NCBI RefSeq assembly: GCF_031844685.1
Contig: NZ_CP134605.1
Span: forward strand, 868,001 to 932,000
Origin: Streptomyces sp. ITFR-21
Lineage (GTDB): Bacteria; Actinomycetota; Actinomycetes; Streptomycetales; Streptomycetaceae
Direction: 5' to 3'
DNA: 64,000 bases
Shown here: in pieces, positions 54,318-62,408 of the stretch
Numbering within the stretch: position 1 is the stretch's first letter
Layout: every line of letters starts with the position of its first letter
The notes under the pieces: model-generated
Told to the model about the DNA's origin: nothing
Databases searched by the model: none
What the model saw: only the letters and a program-made list of their open reading frames with translations
Position numbers and translations under genes: made by a program

Positions 54318-55454
54318 GTGATCGAGCTCGAGGGAGTTCCCGAGCTGATCGACCCGGTCATGGTGGCCGCGTTCGAGGGCTGGAACGACGCCGGGGACGC
54401 CGCTTCCACGGCGGTCGCCCATATGGACCGGGAGTTCAAGGGAGAGGTCTTCGCCGCACTCGACGCCGAGGACTACTACGACTTCCAGGTCAACCGGCCC
54501 ACCGTGTGGATGGACGGCGGGGTACGCAAGATCACCTGGCCCACCACCCGGCTGTCCGTGGTCCGCATCACCTCGCCCAAGCCCCGCGACCTGGTCCTCG
54601 TCCGCGGCATCGAACCCAGCATGCGCTGGCGCTCGTTCTGCAACGAGATCCTCGGCTTCGCGCACGAGCTGGGCGTGGAGATGGTCGTGGTGCTCGGCGC
54701 CCTGCTGGGCGACACCCCGCACACCCGCCCGGTCCCGGTCACCGGGGTCACCTCCGACGCCGACCTGGCCGCCGCCCTCGGGCTGGACGAGTCCCGCTAC
54801 GAGGGCCCCACCGGCATCGTCGGCATCCTCCAGGAGGCGTGCACGCACGCCGGCATCCCCACGGTGAGCCTGTGGGCGGCGGTGCCGCACTACGTGTCGC
54901 AGCCGCCCAACCCCAAGGCCACCCTGGCGCTGCTGAACCGCCTGGAGGACCTGCTGGACCTGCGCATCCCGCAGGGCGAGCTGCCCGAGGACGCCCGCGC
55001 CTGGCAGGTCGGGGTGGACCAGCTGGCCGCGGAGGACAGCGAGGTCGCCGAGTACGTGCAGACGCTGGAGGAGGCGCGGGACACCGTCGAGCTGCCCGAG
55101 GCGTCCGGCGAGGCCATCGCCAAGGAGTTCGAGCGGTATCTGCGCCGCCGCGACCCGCAGGCGGGCGGCGGCTACGCGACCAGCGAGGGCGGCGACGGCG
55201 TACCGCAGTTCCGGGAGCGGACGCAGCAGGCGCGGGAAGACCCGGACGGCGCGAAGGACGGGTCCGAGGACGACGGGCGGGACCTGCCGGACTCCGGGTC
55301 GGGTCCCGGCCCCGGACCCCGCTCGGGTCCCGGCTCCCCCGGCGCCGGGTCCGATCCGGCCCCCGGCTCCGGCTCCGGCTCCGGCCCCGGCCCCGGCCCT
55401 GGTCCGGGTCCCGCCGCCGGCCCTGACTCCGGGGAGGACGGCACCGGCGCCTGA
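54318..55454 (+). CDS. PAC2-family protein (ParJ-like)
   Basis: This 378-aa PAC2 (proteasome assembly chaperone 2-like) protein reads MIELEGVPELIDPVMVAAFE, GWNDAGDAAS, LVLVRGIEPSMRWRSFCNEI, VVVLGALLGDTPHTRPVPVT and VSLWAAVPHYVSQPPNPKAT. By synteny (glycerol operon on one side, mshC on the other) it corresponds to S. coelicolor SCO1662, described as ParJ, a modulator of ParA in chromosome segregation; this is recalled, not tested. The C-terminal 60-70 residues are a Gly/Pro/Ser repeat (SGPGPGPG-type), probably disordered. GTG 54318 has GGAAGGAGG upstream. Confidence 0.9.
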   Translation: MIELEGVPELIDPVMVAAFEGWNDAGDAASTAVAHMDREFKGEVFAALDAEDYYDFQVNRPTVWMDGGVRKITWPTTRLSVVRITSPKPRDLVLVRGIEPSMRWRSFCNEILGFAHELGVEMVVVLGALLGDTPHTRPVPVTGVTSDADLAAALGLDESRYEGPTGIVGILQEACTHAGIPTVSLWAAVPHYVSQPPNPKATLALLNRLEDLLDLRIPQGELPEDARAWQVGVDQLAAEDSEVAEYVQTLEEARDTVELPEASGEAIAKEFERYLRRRDPQAGGGYATSEGGDGVPQFRERTQQAREDPDGAKDGSEDDGRDLPDSGSGPGPGPRSGPGSPGAGSDPAPGSGSGSGPGPGPGPGPAAGPDSGEDGTGA

Positions 55455-55498
55455 CGGCTGCCGCGGGCGCCCCCGACGCGGGCGCCCGCGGCAGCCGT
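55454..55498. terminator. Bidirectional terminator between PAC2 gene and mshC
   Basis: ACGGCTGCCGCGGGCGCC and GGCGCCCGCGGCAGCCGT form a perfect 18-bp stem with a 9-nt loop. It starts at the PAC2 stop codon and ends 28 bp before the convergent mshC stop. Confidence 0.92.
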
Positions 55499-55525
55499 CT
55501 CAGTTCGGCCCCGGACTGTGCCGGC

Positions 55526-56755
55526 TCACAGCGCCACGCCCAGCAGCGCGTCCACCGCCCGCGAGACCAGGCCGGGCGCGCCCGGGTCCGTACCGCCGCC
55601 GGCCTGCTGGCCGGCGGCCCAGTGGTCCACCGCGGCCAGGGCGCGCGGCGCGTCCAGGTCGTCGGCCAGCGCCGTGCGGATCTCCTCCACCAGTGCCTCG
55701 GCGGGCGGCCCGTCCGGACGGGAGACCGCGGCGCGCCAGCGGGCCAGCCGCCTGACCGCGTCGTCGAGTACGCCCTCGGTCCACTCCCAGTCGGACCGGT
55801 AGTGGTGGGCGAGCAGCGCCAGCCGGATCGCCGCCGGGGCGACGCCCTCGCGGCGCAGCGTGGAGACGAAGACCAGGTTGCCCTTGGACTTCGACATCTT
55901 CTCGCCGTTCAGCGCGACCATCCCGGCGTGCACGTACGCCTTGGCGTACGGGTACTCGCCGGTGAGCACTTGGGCGTGCGAGGCGCCCATCTCGTGGTGC
56001 GGGAAGGCCAGGTCGGATCCGCCGCCCTGGACGTCGAAGCCCATGCCGAGGTGCTCCAGGGCGATGGCCACGCACTCGATGTGCCAGCCGGGCCGTCCCG
56101 GCCCCAGTGATGCGCCGTCCCAGCTGGGCTCGCCCGGACGGGCGGCCAGCCACAGGACGGGGTCCAGCGGGTTCTTCTTGCCGGTCCGGTCCGGGTCGCC
56201 GCCGCGCTCGGCGGACAGGATCCGCATGGCGGTCGCGTCGAGCCGGGAGACCTTGCCGAAGTCCGGGTCGGTGTCGACCGAGAAGTAGACGTCGCCGTCG
56301 AGCTCGTAGGCGGCGCCGGCGTCCCTGAGTCGCTCGATCAGCGGCACGATGGCCGGTATGGCCTCCACCGCGCCGACGTAGTGGGCGGGCGGCAGCAGCC
56401 GCAGGGCGGTCATGTCCTCGCGGAACAGCGCGGTCTCGCGCTCGGCGAGCGCCGCCCAGTCGTCGCCGGTCGCGGCGGCCCGCTCCAGCAGGGGATCGTC
56501 GATGTCCGTCACGTTCTGCACGTACTGGACCAGCCGCTTCGTGTCGAGCCACACGCGCTGCACGAGGTCGAACGCGTTGTAGGTGGCCGCGTGCCCCATG
56601 TGGGTGGCGTCGTAGGGAGTGATCCCGCAGACGTAGAGGCGGGCCACGGGACCGGGATCGACGGTCACCGGACCGCCGGTCGAGGTGTCGTGAAGACGCA
56701 GGACGCGTCCCGTGCCGGGAAGGGCGGGGACGTCGGAAGCGGGCCAGGCATGCAT
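55526..56755 (-). CDS. mshC: L-cysteine:glucosaminyl-inositol ligase MshC (mycothiol synthesis)
   Basis: This 409-aa cysteinyl-tRNA-synthetase-like enzyme joins cysteine to GlcN-Ins with ATP in mycothiol synthesis. Landmarks: [20 protein letters not shown] (zinc Cys and HIGH-like motif), [40 protein letters not shown] (second zinc Cys), [14 protein letters not shown], and EKMSKSKGN (KMSKS loop, about residue 285). The tRNA-binding C-terminal domain of true CysRS is absent. It heads the leftward end of this block and is convergent with the PAC2 gene. Confidence 0.96.
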   Translation of the reverse strand: MHAWPASDVPALPGTGRVLRLHDTSTGGPVTVDPGPVARLYVCGITPYDATHMGHAATYNAFDLVQRVWLDTKRLVQYVQNVTDIDDPLLERAAATGDDWAALAERETALFREDMTALRLLPPAHYVGAVEAIPAIVPLIERLRDAGAAYELDGDVYFSVDTDPDFGKVSRLDATAMRILSAERGGDPDRTGKKNPLDPVLWLAARPGEPSWDGASLGPGRPGWHIECVAIALEHLGMGFDVQGGGSDLAFPHHEMGASHAQVLTGEYPYAKAYVHAGMVALNGEKMSKSKGNLVFVSTLRREGVAPAAIRLALLAHHYRSDWEWTEGVLDDAVRRLARWRAAVSRPDGPPAEALVEEIRTALADDLDAPRALAAVDHWAAGQQAGGGTDPGAPGLVSRAVDALLGVAL

Positions 56756-56850
56756 GTCATGAGATTAACCGGGCAGCACACCGCCAAAACGATCGGGAGC
56801 GGGGCGAACCGCGATGCGAAGGCCGCGCCGGACCCCGGCGGGGCCGCAGG

Positions 56851-57756
56851 TCAGACCGGCGGCCAGGGGATCGAGGGCCATTCGCCGCCGGGCCGCGGGT
56901 GGGTCCCGGTCTCCCGCAACCGGTGCACCCTTGCTCGCAGTGCGGCGGTCTCCGCCGTGGTCAGGAGGGTCGCGAGCCGCTCGCCGAGGGTGCCGTCCAG
57001 CTCCGCGGTGAGCCTGTCCAGAACCGCCACCGCCTCGGCCGGAAAGGGTTCGCCGGCCCATCCCCACAGCAGGGTGCGGAGCTTGTCGTCCGTATGAAAA
57101 GTCACCCCGTGGTCAATGCCGTATATCCGGCCGTCGGCGGCGGGCAGCAGGTGCCCGCCCTTGCGGTCGGCGTTGTTGATCACCGCGTCCAGCACCGCGA
57201 TCCGGCGCAGCCGTATGTCGTCTGCGTGCACCAGCAGGGCGGTCCCGCCCTGCTCCAACTCGGCCTCGACGACCGCCTTCCAGCCAGGGCCCGGCTCCGC
57301 GTCCTCGGTGAGGGCGAGCAGCTGCGGCGGACCGTCGCCGCCGTCCTCGCCGCCGTCCCCAGGCGGCTCGATCCAGCGCTGGACCATGCCCTGCCCGTAC
57401 GGGCCCTCGCGCAGCACCGTGGGCGGCACCAGGCCCCATCCGGTGGCCTCGGAGACCAGGTAGGCGGCCACCTCGCGCTGGGCGAGGGTGCCGTCGGGGA
57501 AGTCCCACAGCGGGCGCTCCCCGGAGACGGGCTTGTACACGCAGGCGACCGTACGGCCCCGGTGGGCGCTCTCGCAGTACAGGACCGTGTTGGAGGCGCC
57601 GCGCACCCGGCCCTTGACGGTCAGTTCGCCGTGCGTCAGCGCGTCGGTGTCACCGGGGGCGCCGGGCCCGCGGGGAGCGGCCGGTCCGCCGGGAGCACCC
57701 GAGGCGCCGCCGAAGGCGTTCAGGCCGACCTCCGGTACCCGTTCTGACGCGGGCAT
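56851..57756 (-). CDS. SCO1664-family protein (PI3/PI4-kinase-like fold)
   Basis: This protein of about 301 aa belongs to a conserved actinobacterial family with a kinase-like catalytic region: SNTVLYCESAHRGRTVACVY, KPVSGERPLWDFPDGTLAQR, AAYLVSEATGWGLVPPTVLR, and AVLDAVINNADRKGGHLLPA with YGIDHGVTFH, like the catalytic and metal loops of phosphatidylinositol kinases. The substrate is unknown. ATG 57756 has GGAAGGACA upstream and overlaps the DUF3090 gene by 37 bp, so the two are coupled. It precedes mshC, from which it is separated by 95 bp. Confidence 0.9.
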   Translation of the reverse strand: MPASERVPEVGLNAFGGASGAPGGPAAPRGPGAPGDTDALTHGELTVKGRVRGASNTVLYCESAHRGRTVACVYKPVSGERPLWDFPDGTLAQREVAAYLVSEATGWGLVPPTVLREGPYGQGMVQRWIEPPGDGGEDGGDGPPQLLALTEDAEPGPGWKAVVEAELEQGGTALLVHADDIRLRRIAVLDAVINNADRKGGHLLPAADGRIYGIDHGVTFHTDDKLRTLLWGWAGEPFPAEAVAVLDRLTAELDGTLGERLATLLTTAETAALRARVHRLRETGTHPRPGGEWPSIPWPPV

Positions 57757-58310
57757 ACGTGTCCTTCCGGGTCCAGGGGGAGGCTGCACAGCGGACAGGG
57801 CGGACGGCCCGCCGAGACCACGTCGAGGGCGCGTTTGGCGAAGGAGCGGGCCTGGGCGCCGGACAGCAGCACCCGCAGCAGCGGCGGGCCGTTCTCGTCG
57901 TCCTGGAGCAGCTCCTCCTCGGCCGCCTCCAGGTCCTCCTCGTCCTCGGCGGCGACCTCGACGAGCGCCTGCGCCTCGATAACCATCCGCTCGTGCGCGC
58001 CGTCCCAGGCGAGCGCCATGGTGCCGACCCGGAACTCCTCCTCGACCGGCACGTCCAAAGGCCCGGTGTCGGCCAGCTCGGTCGGGGCGACCGCCGGCAC
58101 CGGGGCGTTGCCGCCGGTCCGGCGCACCACCTCGTCCAGCAGCTCGTCGATCCGCTCGGCGAGCGCGGCCACCTGGGTCTTCTCCAGTGCGACGCTGGTG
58201 GTGCGGCCGGAAGCGGTGGCCTGCAGAAAGAACGTCCGCTGGCCTGGTTGGCCGACGGTCCCGGCCACGAAACGGTCGGGATGTTCGTAGAAGAAGACCT
58301 GACGGGGCAC
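57720..58310 (-). CDS. DUF3090-family protein
   Basis: This 196-aa conserved actinobacterial protein begins VPRQVFFYEHPDRFVAGTVG and QPGQRTFFLQATASGRTTSV, has an acidic central helix (EDEEDLEAAEEELLQDDENG) and ends with a zinc-ribbon-like CPLCSLPLDPEGHVCPRQNG. GTG 58310 has GGAGCAAGG upstream; the frame is open to 58370. It overlaps the SCO1664-family gene, and the two are normally neighbours. The zinc ribbon suggests a nucleic-acid or protein-binding role, but the function is unknown. Confidence 0.9.
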   Translation of the reverse strand: MPRQVFFYEHPDRFVAGTVGQPGQRTFFLQATASGRTTSVALEKTQVAALAERIDELLDEVVRRTGGNAPVPAVAPTELADTGPLDVPVEEEFRVGTMALAWDGAHERMVIEAQALVEVAAEDEEDLEAAEEELLQDDENGPPLLRVLLSGAQARSFAKRALDVVSAGRPPCPLCSLPLDPEGHVCPRQNGYRRSA

Positions 58311-58388
58311 GCCTTGCTCCGTTTGCTCGTCCGAATGCGCGTTCTCAGCGGTTACGCTGCCGGGTCCCAACCCTACTGCGGAAGCTGA

Positions 58389-59111
58389 TCACGGGGTGCC
58401 GGTGGAGCCACCCACCACGGCGTCGTCCGGCGCGGCGGGGCCCTGCGCGCCGTCCTCGGTCTGCGGGCGCGGCGGCGGGACCAGCCCGGTGAGGTCGCCG
58501 GTGTCGCCGAGCCGCAGCAGGAACGGCCGGTGCGGGGTGTACCGGATCACGGTCACCGAGCAGGGATCGGTGCCGATCCGCTGGAAGAGGTCCAGGTGCA
58601 TGCCGAGCGCGTCGGCGGCCAGCGCCTTGATGATGTCGCCGTGCGAGCAGACCAGGTACAGCGCGTCCGGGCCGTGCTCGGCCTCGATCCGGTCGTTCCA
58701 GTCCCGTAGCGCGTCCACCGCGCGGGCCTGCATGCCGCGCAGCGACTCGCCCCCCGCACCGGGGAAGACGGCGGCCGAGGCGTGCCGCTGGACGGTAACC
58801 CACAGCGGTTCCTCGGCCAGCTCGCTCAGCTTGCGCCCGGTCCAGTCGCCGTAGTGGCACTCGCCGACGCGGTCGTCGGTGTGCAGCGGCAGTTCCGGCC
58901 GGGTGTCGAGCAGCGGCTGCAGGGTCTCGCGGCAGCGCTGCAGCGGGCTGCTGACCACGGCGGCCAGCGGGAGGGCGGCGAGCCGGGCGGCGAGCGCGGT
59001 GGCCTGGGCCCGGCCGGTGTCGTCCAGGGCGACACCCGGGCTCCACCCGGCCAGCACTCCATCGGTGTTGGCCGTCGAACGGCCGTGCCGGACAAGGATC
59101 ACGGTGGGCAT
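58389..59111 (-). CDS. Histidine phosphatase (phosphoglycerate-mutase-like)
   Basis: This 240-aa protein starts PTVILVRHGRSTANTDGVLA with the RHG nucleophile motif, and shows SSPLQRCRETLQPLL, the second arginine, GECHYGDWTGRKLSEL (acid) and LVCSHGDIIKALAADALGMH (second His). The C-terminal 30 residues are Pro/Gly-rich. ATG 59111 is chosen; the upstream open frame is GC artefact. It lies 78 bp before the DUF3090 gene in the same direction, a conserved arrangement. The substrate is unknown. Confidence 0.93.
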   Translation of the reverse strand: MPTVILVRHGRSTANTDGVLAGWSPGVALDDTGRAQATALAARLAALPLAAVVSSPLQRCRETLQPLLDTRPELPLHTDDRVGECHYGDWTGRKLSELAEEPLWVTVQRHASAAVFPGAGGESLRGMQARAVDALRDWNDRIEAEHGPDALYLVCSHGDIIKALAADALGMHLDLFQRIGTDPCSVTVIRYTPHRPFLLRLGDTGDLTGLVPPPRPQTEDGAQGPAAPDDAVVGGSTGTP

Positions 59112-59295
59112 GCCCGTCACCGTAACCCTTCCGGGGCGTCCCCGTTGTGCTGGGTGCCGGCCGTGGCGGGGAGGACCCCCCGAGCCCCCACCACGGCCGC
59201 GGATTTCCGCGATCCGCCGCCGTCGGCCCGCTCCTCGCCGTCGTACCCCCTGGGTAAGGTGCAGCAAGGGTCAAAGAGGCCCGGGAATCGGCGGC

Positions 59296-59931
59296 GTGAA
59301 GCGGGTGGAGATGTTCGGCAGGGCGACGAGGAGCCGTCCGGCGGTCGCCGCGGCGGCGGGTCCGGCGGGAGCGGGAGCGGACTGGTCGCCCTACCGCCGG
59401 CTGGTGGACGCGGCGGAGGCGTACTTCCTGCACGCGGATGTCGCGCTGGACGCCATAGAGGGGGTGGTCGGGCGCCGCCGGGTGCGCGGCTTCACCCTGG
59501 AGCGGGTGGTGGACCTCACCGAGGCGGGGGCCTCGCTCTGGCAGGAGGCGGCGGTCTGCGACGGGCGGCGGCTGGTCCTGTGGCACAGCGAGGAGCTGGC
59601 GGACGCGGAGGCGCCCGGCGGGACGGTGCTCGACTCGTCGGTGCAGGTGCTGCCGCTGGCGTCGATCGGGCATGTCGGGATGCGCACACTGGTGGGGCGG
59701 GACGAGGAGGGCCGGCGGATCGACCGCGGGGTGTACGTGGTGCTGGCCACCTCGACGCCGCACGAGCTGACCGCGGCCCCCACCGACCCGGACTCGCCGC
59801 TGCCGGCGGCCTCGGCGCGGTTCCGCCCGGAGACCTTCCGGTTCAGCAAGTCCCTGGACGACGGCGGAGCCGGGCAGATAGCCCGGCTCATCGACTTCGG
59901 CCGCCTGCTCGGACGGCTGGTCCCGGACTGA
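59296..59931 (+). CDS. Conserved hypothetical protein
   Basis: A protein of about 211 aa without a family I recognise. After a basic, Ala/Gly-rich start it reads WSPYRRLVDAAEAYFLHADV, RVRGFTLERVVDLTEAGASL, RRLVLWHSEELADAEAPGGT and FRPETFRFSKSLDDGGAGQI, ending in RLIDFGRLLGRLVPD. It has mixed alpha/beta character, no signal peptide and no Cys cluster. Start choices are GTG 59296, GTG 59305 and ATG 59311; none has a strong ribosome site. It is divergent from the histidine phosphatase gene. Confidence 0.75.
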   Translation: MKRVEMFGRATRSRPAVAAAAGPAGAGADWSPYRRLVDAAEAYFLHADVALDAIEGVVGRRRVRGFTLERVVDLTEAGASLWQEAAVCDGRRLVLWHSEELADAEAPGGTVLDSSVQVLPLASIGHVGMRTLVGRDEEGRRIDRGVYVVLATSTPHELTAAPTDPDSPLPAASARFRPETFRFSKSLDDGGAGQIARLIDFGRLLGRLVPD

Positions 59932-60179
59932 CGGCTGCGGCCGGGCCGCGCGGGGCCGGCCGGCGCGGCCCGCGGGTGCGCCGCAGCACGTGCGGGCGCC
60001 CGGCGCGGGTCGGGCACACCGGCCGGCCCGGATGCGGTGCGCCGCTGCGCGTGGCGTGCGCCGCTGCGCGTGGCGTGTGCCGCGGCACGTGCGTGTGCCG
60101 GTCGCGGACCAGGTGACGAGGCCGCGCCACGGGGCCGGTCAGGACCGGCCGCGGACCGCGCCGGGGGGACGGCGGCGGC
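59932..60179. other. Intergenic region with a 19-bp direct repeat
   Basis: Between convergent genes. Two adjacent copies of GCGCCGCTGCGCGTGGCGT lie at about 60040-60078, with a third degenerate copy after them. No gene is supported. Confidence 0.55.
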
Positions 60180-61229
60180 TCAGGCGAGGCCGGCCCGTTC
60201 CAGGGCCTCGATGCCCGCGCGCAGGCCCGCCAGGCGCTCCTCCAGGGTGAAGCCGGCCGGGGTCAGGTTGAGCGTGTCGACGCCGGCCGCCGCGTACTCC
60301 GCCAGCCGGTCGGCGATCCGCTCCACCGGGCCCAGCAGGCTGGTGGAGTCGATCAGCTCCTGCGGCACCGCTGCCGCCGCGCCGTTTTTGTCCCCGGCCA
60401 GGTACTTGTCCTGGACCTCCGCGGCCTCCTTCTCGTACCCCATGCGCTGCGCGAGCCGGTTGTAGAAGTTCTGCCTGCGGCTGCCCATGCCGCCGACGTA
60501 GAGCGCGGTGTACGGGCGGAAGAAGTCGGCGAGCGCGGCCACGTCGTCGCCGAGGGCCAGCGGCAGCGTCGGGCTGACGTCAAAGCCGTCCATCGTCAGG
60601 CCGGCCTTCTCCCGGCCGGCCCGCAGGAAGCGGATCGCGGTCTCCTCCAGCTGGGCGGCGGACGGGAAGAGCAGCAGCGCGCCGTCGGCGATCTCGCCGG
60701 TCTGCTCCAGGTTCTTCGGGCCGATCGCGGCGATGTAGAGCGGGATGTGCTCGCGCTGCGGGTGCACGGTCAGCTTGATCGGCTTGCCAGGACCGCCGGG
60801 CAGCGGCAGCGTCCAGTGCTCGCCCTGGTAGCTCAGCCGCTCGCGGGACATCGCCTTGCGGACGATCTCGACGTACTCCCGGGTACGCGACAGCGGCCTG
60901 TCGAACTTGACGCCGTACCAGCCCTCGGAGACCTGCGGGCCCGACACGCCGAGGCCGAGCCGGAACCGGCCGCCGGACAGCGAGTCGAGGGTGGCGGCGG
61001 TCATCGCGGTCATCGCCGGGGTGCGCGCCGGGATCTGGAAGATCGCCGAGCCGACGTCGATCCGCTCGGTGTGGGCGGCGACCCAGGAGATCACGGTGGG
61101 GGCGTCGGAACCGTAGGCCTCGGCGGCCCAGCAGACCGCGTAGCCGAGCCGGTCCGCCTCCTGGGCGACGGTGAGGTTGTCCGCGTCCATGCCGGCACCC
61201 CAGTAGCCGAGGTTGATCCCGAGCCGCAT
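60180..61229 (-). CDS. LLM-class F420-dependent oxidoreductase
   Basis: This 349-aa luciferase-like TIM-barrel protein begins MRLGINLGYWGAGMDADNLT and shows AEAYGSDAPTVISWVAAHTE, RTPAMTAMTAATLDSLSGGR with FRLGLGVSGPQVSEGWYG, and YIAAIGPKNLEQTGEIADGA. These are features of the F420-binding branch common in actinobacteria. ATG 61229 has GGGGAGCG 2-9 nt upstream. It reduces or oxidises an unknown substrate with cofactor F420. It is divergent from the aldo/keto reductase gene. Confidence 0.93.
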   Translation of the reverse strand: MRLGINLGYWGAGMDADNLTVAQEADRLGYAVCWAAEAYGSDAPTVISWVAAHTERIDVGSAIFQIPARTPAMTAMTAATLDSLSGGRFRLGLGVSGPQVSEGWYGVKFDRPLSRTREYVEIVRKAMSRERLSYQGEHWTLPLPGGPGKPIKLTVHPQREHIPLYIAAIGPKNLEQTGEIADGALLLFPSAAQLEETAIRFLRAGREKAGLTMDGFDVSPTLPLALGDDVAALADFFRPYTALYVGGMGSRRQNFYNRLAQRMGYEKEAAEVQDKYLAGDKNGAAAAVPQELIDSTSLLGPVERIADRLAEYAAAGVDTLNLTPAGFTLEERLAGLRAGIEALERAGLA

Positions 61230-61393
61230 ACCGCTCCCCTTTTGTCCGTGGTGCCCGTGCACCGCCGCCCGCGCGGTGTACTGGTGAGTAACGTCATTGT
61301 CACTCCGGACTGTAGCGTGCCGCCACCACTCCGTCGCCTGTCAGGTACGTCACTGCTGCCCTTCGGCGGGTCCGGGCGCTAGCCTCAGCGTCC

Positions 61394-62374
61394 ATGGAGC
61401 AAAGGCACCTCGGCCGCACCGGGTTGCGCGTGTCCCGGCTGGGGCTCGGCACCCTCACCTGGGGCCGTGACACCGGCGAACGTGACGCCGCCGATCAGCT
61501 CAAGGCGTTCTGGGGCGCCGGCGGCACACTGGTCGACACGGCCGACGTCTACGCCGACGGCGGTGCCGAATACCTGCTCGGCCGGCTGCTGGAGGACCTG
61601 GTGCCGCGGACCGACCTGGTGATCGCCACCAAGGCGGGCAGCGTGCCGGACCCGGACCGGCGGTTCGACACCTCGCGCGGGCATCTGCTGTCCGCGCTGG
61701 ACGCCTCGCTCCAGCGGCTCGGCACGGACTACGTCGACCTGTGGCAGGTGCACGCCTTCGACCCCGGCACGCCGCTGGAGGAGACCCTCCAGGCGCTGGA
61801 GATCGCGGTCAGCACCGGGCGGGCCCGCTACGTCGGCGTGTCCAACTTCTGCGGCTGGCAGCTGGCCAAGGCGGCGTCCTGGCAGCTCGCCGCGCCCGGG
61901 CGCACCCCGCTGGCCAGCACCCAGATGGAGTACTCGCTGCTCCAGCGCGGGGTGGAGCGGGAGGTGCTGCCGGCCGCGCTCGACCTCGGGGTGGGGCTGC
62001 TGCCGTCCTCGCCGCTGGGCCGCGGGGTGCTCACCGGCAAGTACCGGCACGGCACGCCGGCGGACTCGCGCGGCGGCTCCCCCGACATGGCGCCCTTCGT
62101 GGCGCCCTACCTGGACGAGACGGCCCGGCTGATCGTGGACGCGCTGGCCATAGCGGCGGACGGGCTGGCCGTCTCCGCCCTGCACGTCGCGCTGGCATGG
62201 GTACGCGACCGGCCCGGGGTGGCCGCCCCCATCGTCGGCGCGCGCAGCGCCGCGCAGCTCACCGAGGCGCTGTCGGTGGAGGCCCTTACGCTTCCCGAAG
62301 AGATCTGCCTGGCGCTGGACGATGTCTCGGCGCCTTTGCACCGCTATCCGGACCACGACTGGAGCACGCTCTGA
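61394..62374 (+). CDS. Aldo/keto reductase
   Basis: This 326-aa NADP(H)-dependent barrel enzyme begins MEQRHLGRTGLRVSRLGLGT and has the catalytic tetrad regions: VDTADVYADGGAEYLLGRLL (Asp, Tyr), VIATKAGSV (Lys) and DLWQVHAFD (His). The cofactor region APIVGARSAAQLTEAL lies near the C-terminus. The canonical start matches the ATG. The physiological substrate is unknown. It ends 34 bp before the helix-hairpin-helix gene, so the two may be cotranscribed. Confidence 0.94.
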   Translation: MEQRHLGRTGLRVSRLGLGTLTWGRDTGERDAADQLKAFWGAGGTLVDTADVYADGGAEYLLGRLLEDLVPRTDLVIATKAGSVPDPDRRFDTSRGHLLSALDASLQRLGTDYVDLWQVHAFDPGTPLEETLQALEIAVSTGRARYVGVSNFCGWQLAKAASWQLAAPGRTPLASTQMEYSLLQRGVEREVLPAALDLGVGLLPSSPLGRGVLTGKYRHGTPADSRGGSPDMAPFVAPYLDETARLIVDALAIAADGLAVSALHVALAWVRDRPGVAAPIVGARSAAQLTEALSVEALTLPEEICLALDDVSAPLHRYPDHDWSTL

Positions 62375-62408
62375 GCCGTGGCCGCGCCGCTCCACGGAGG
62401 CCCCAGCA

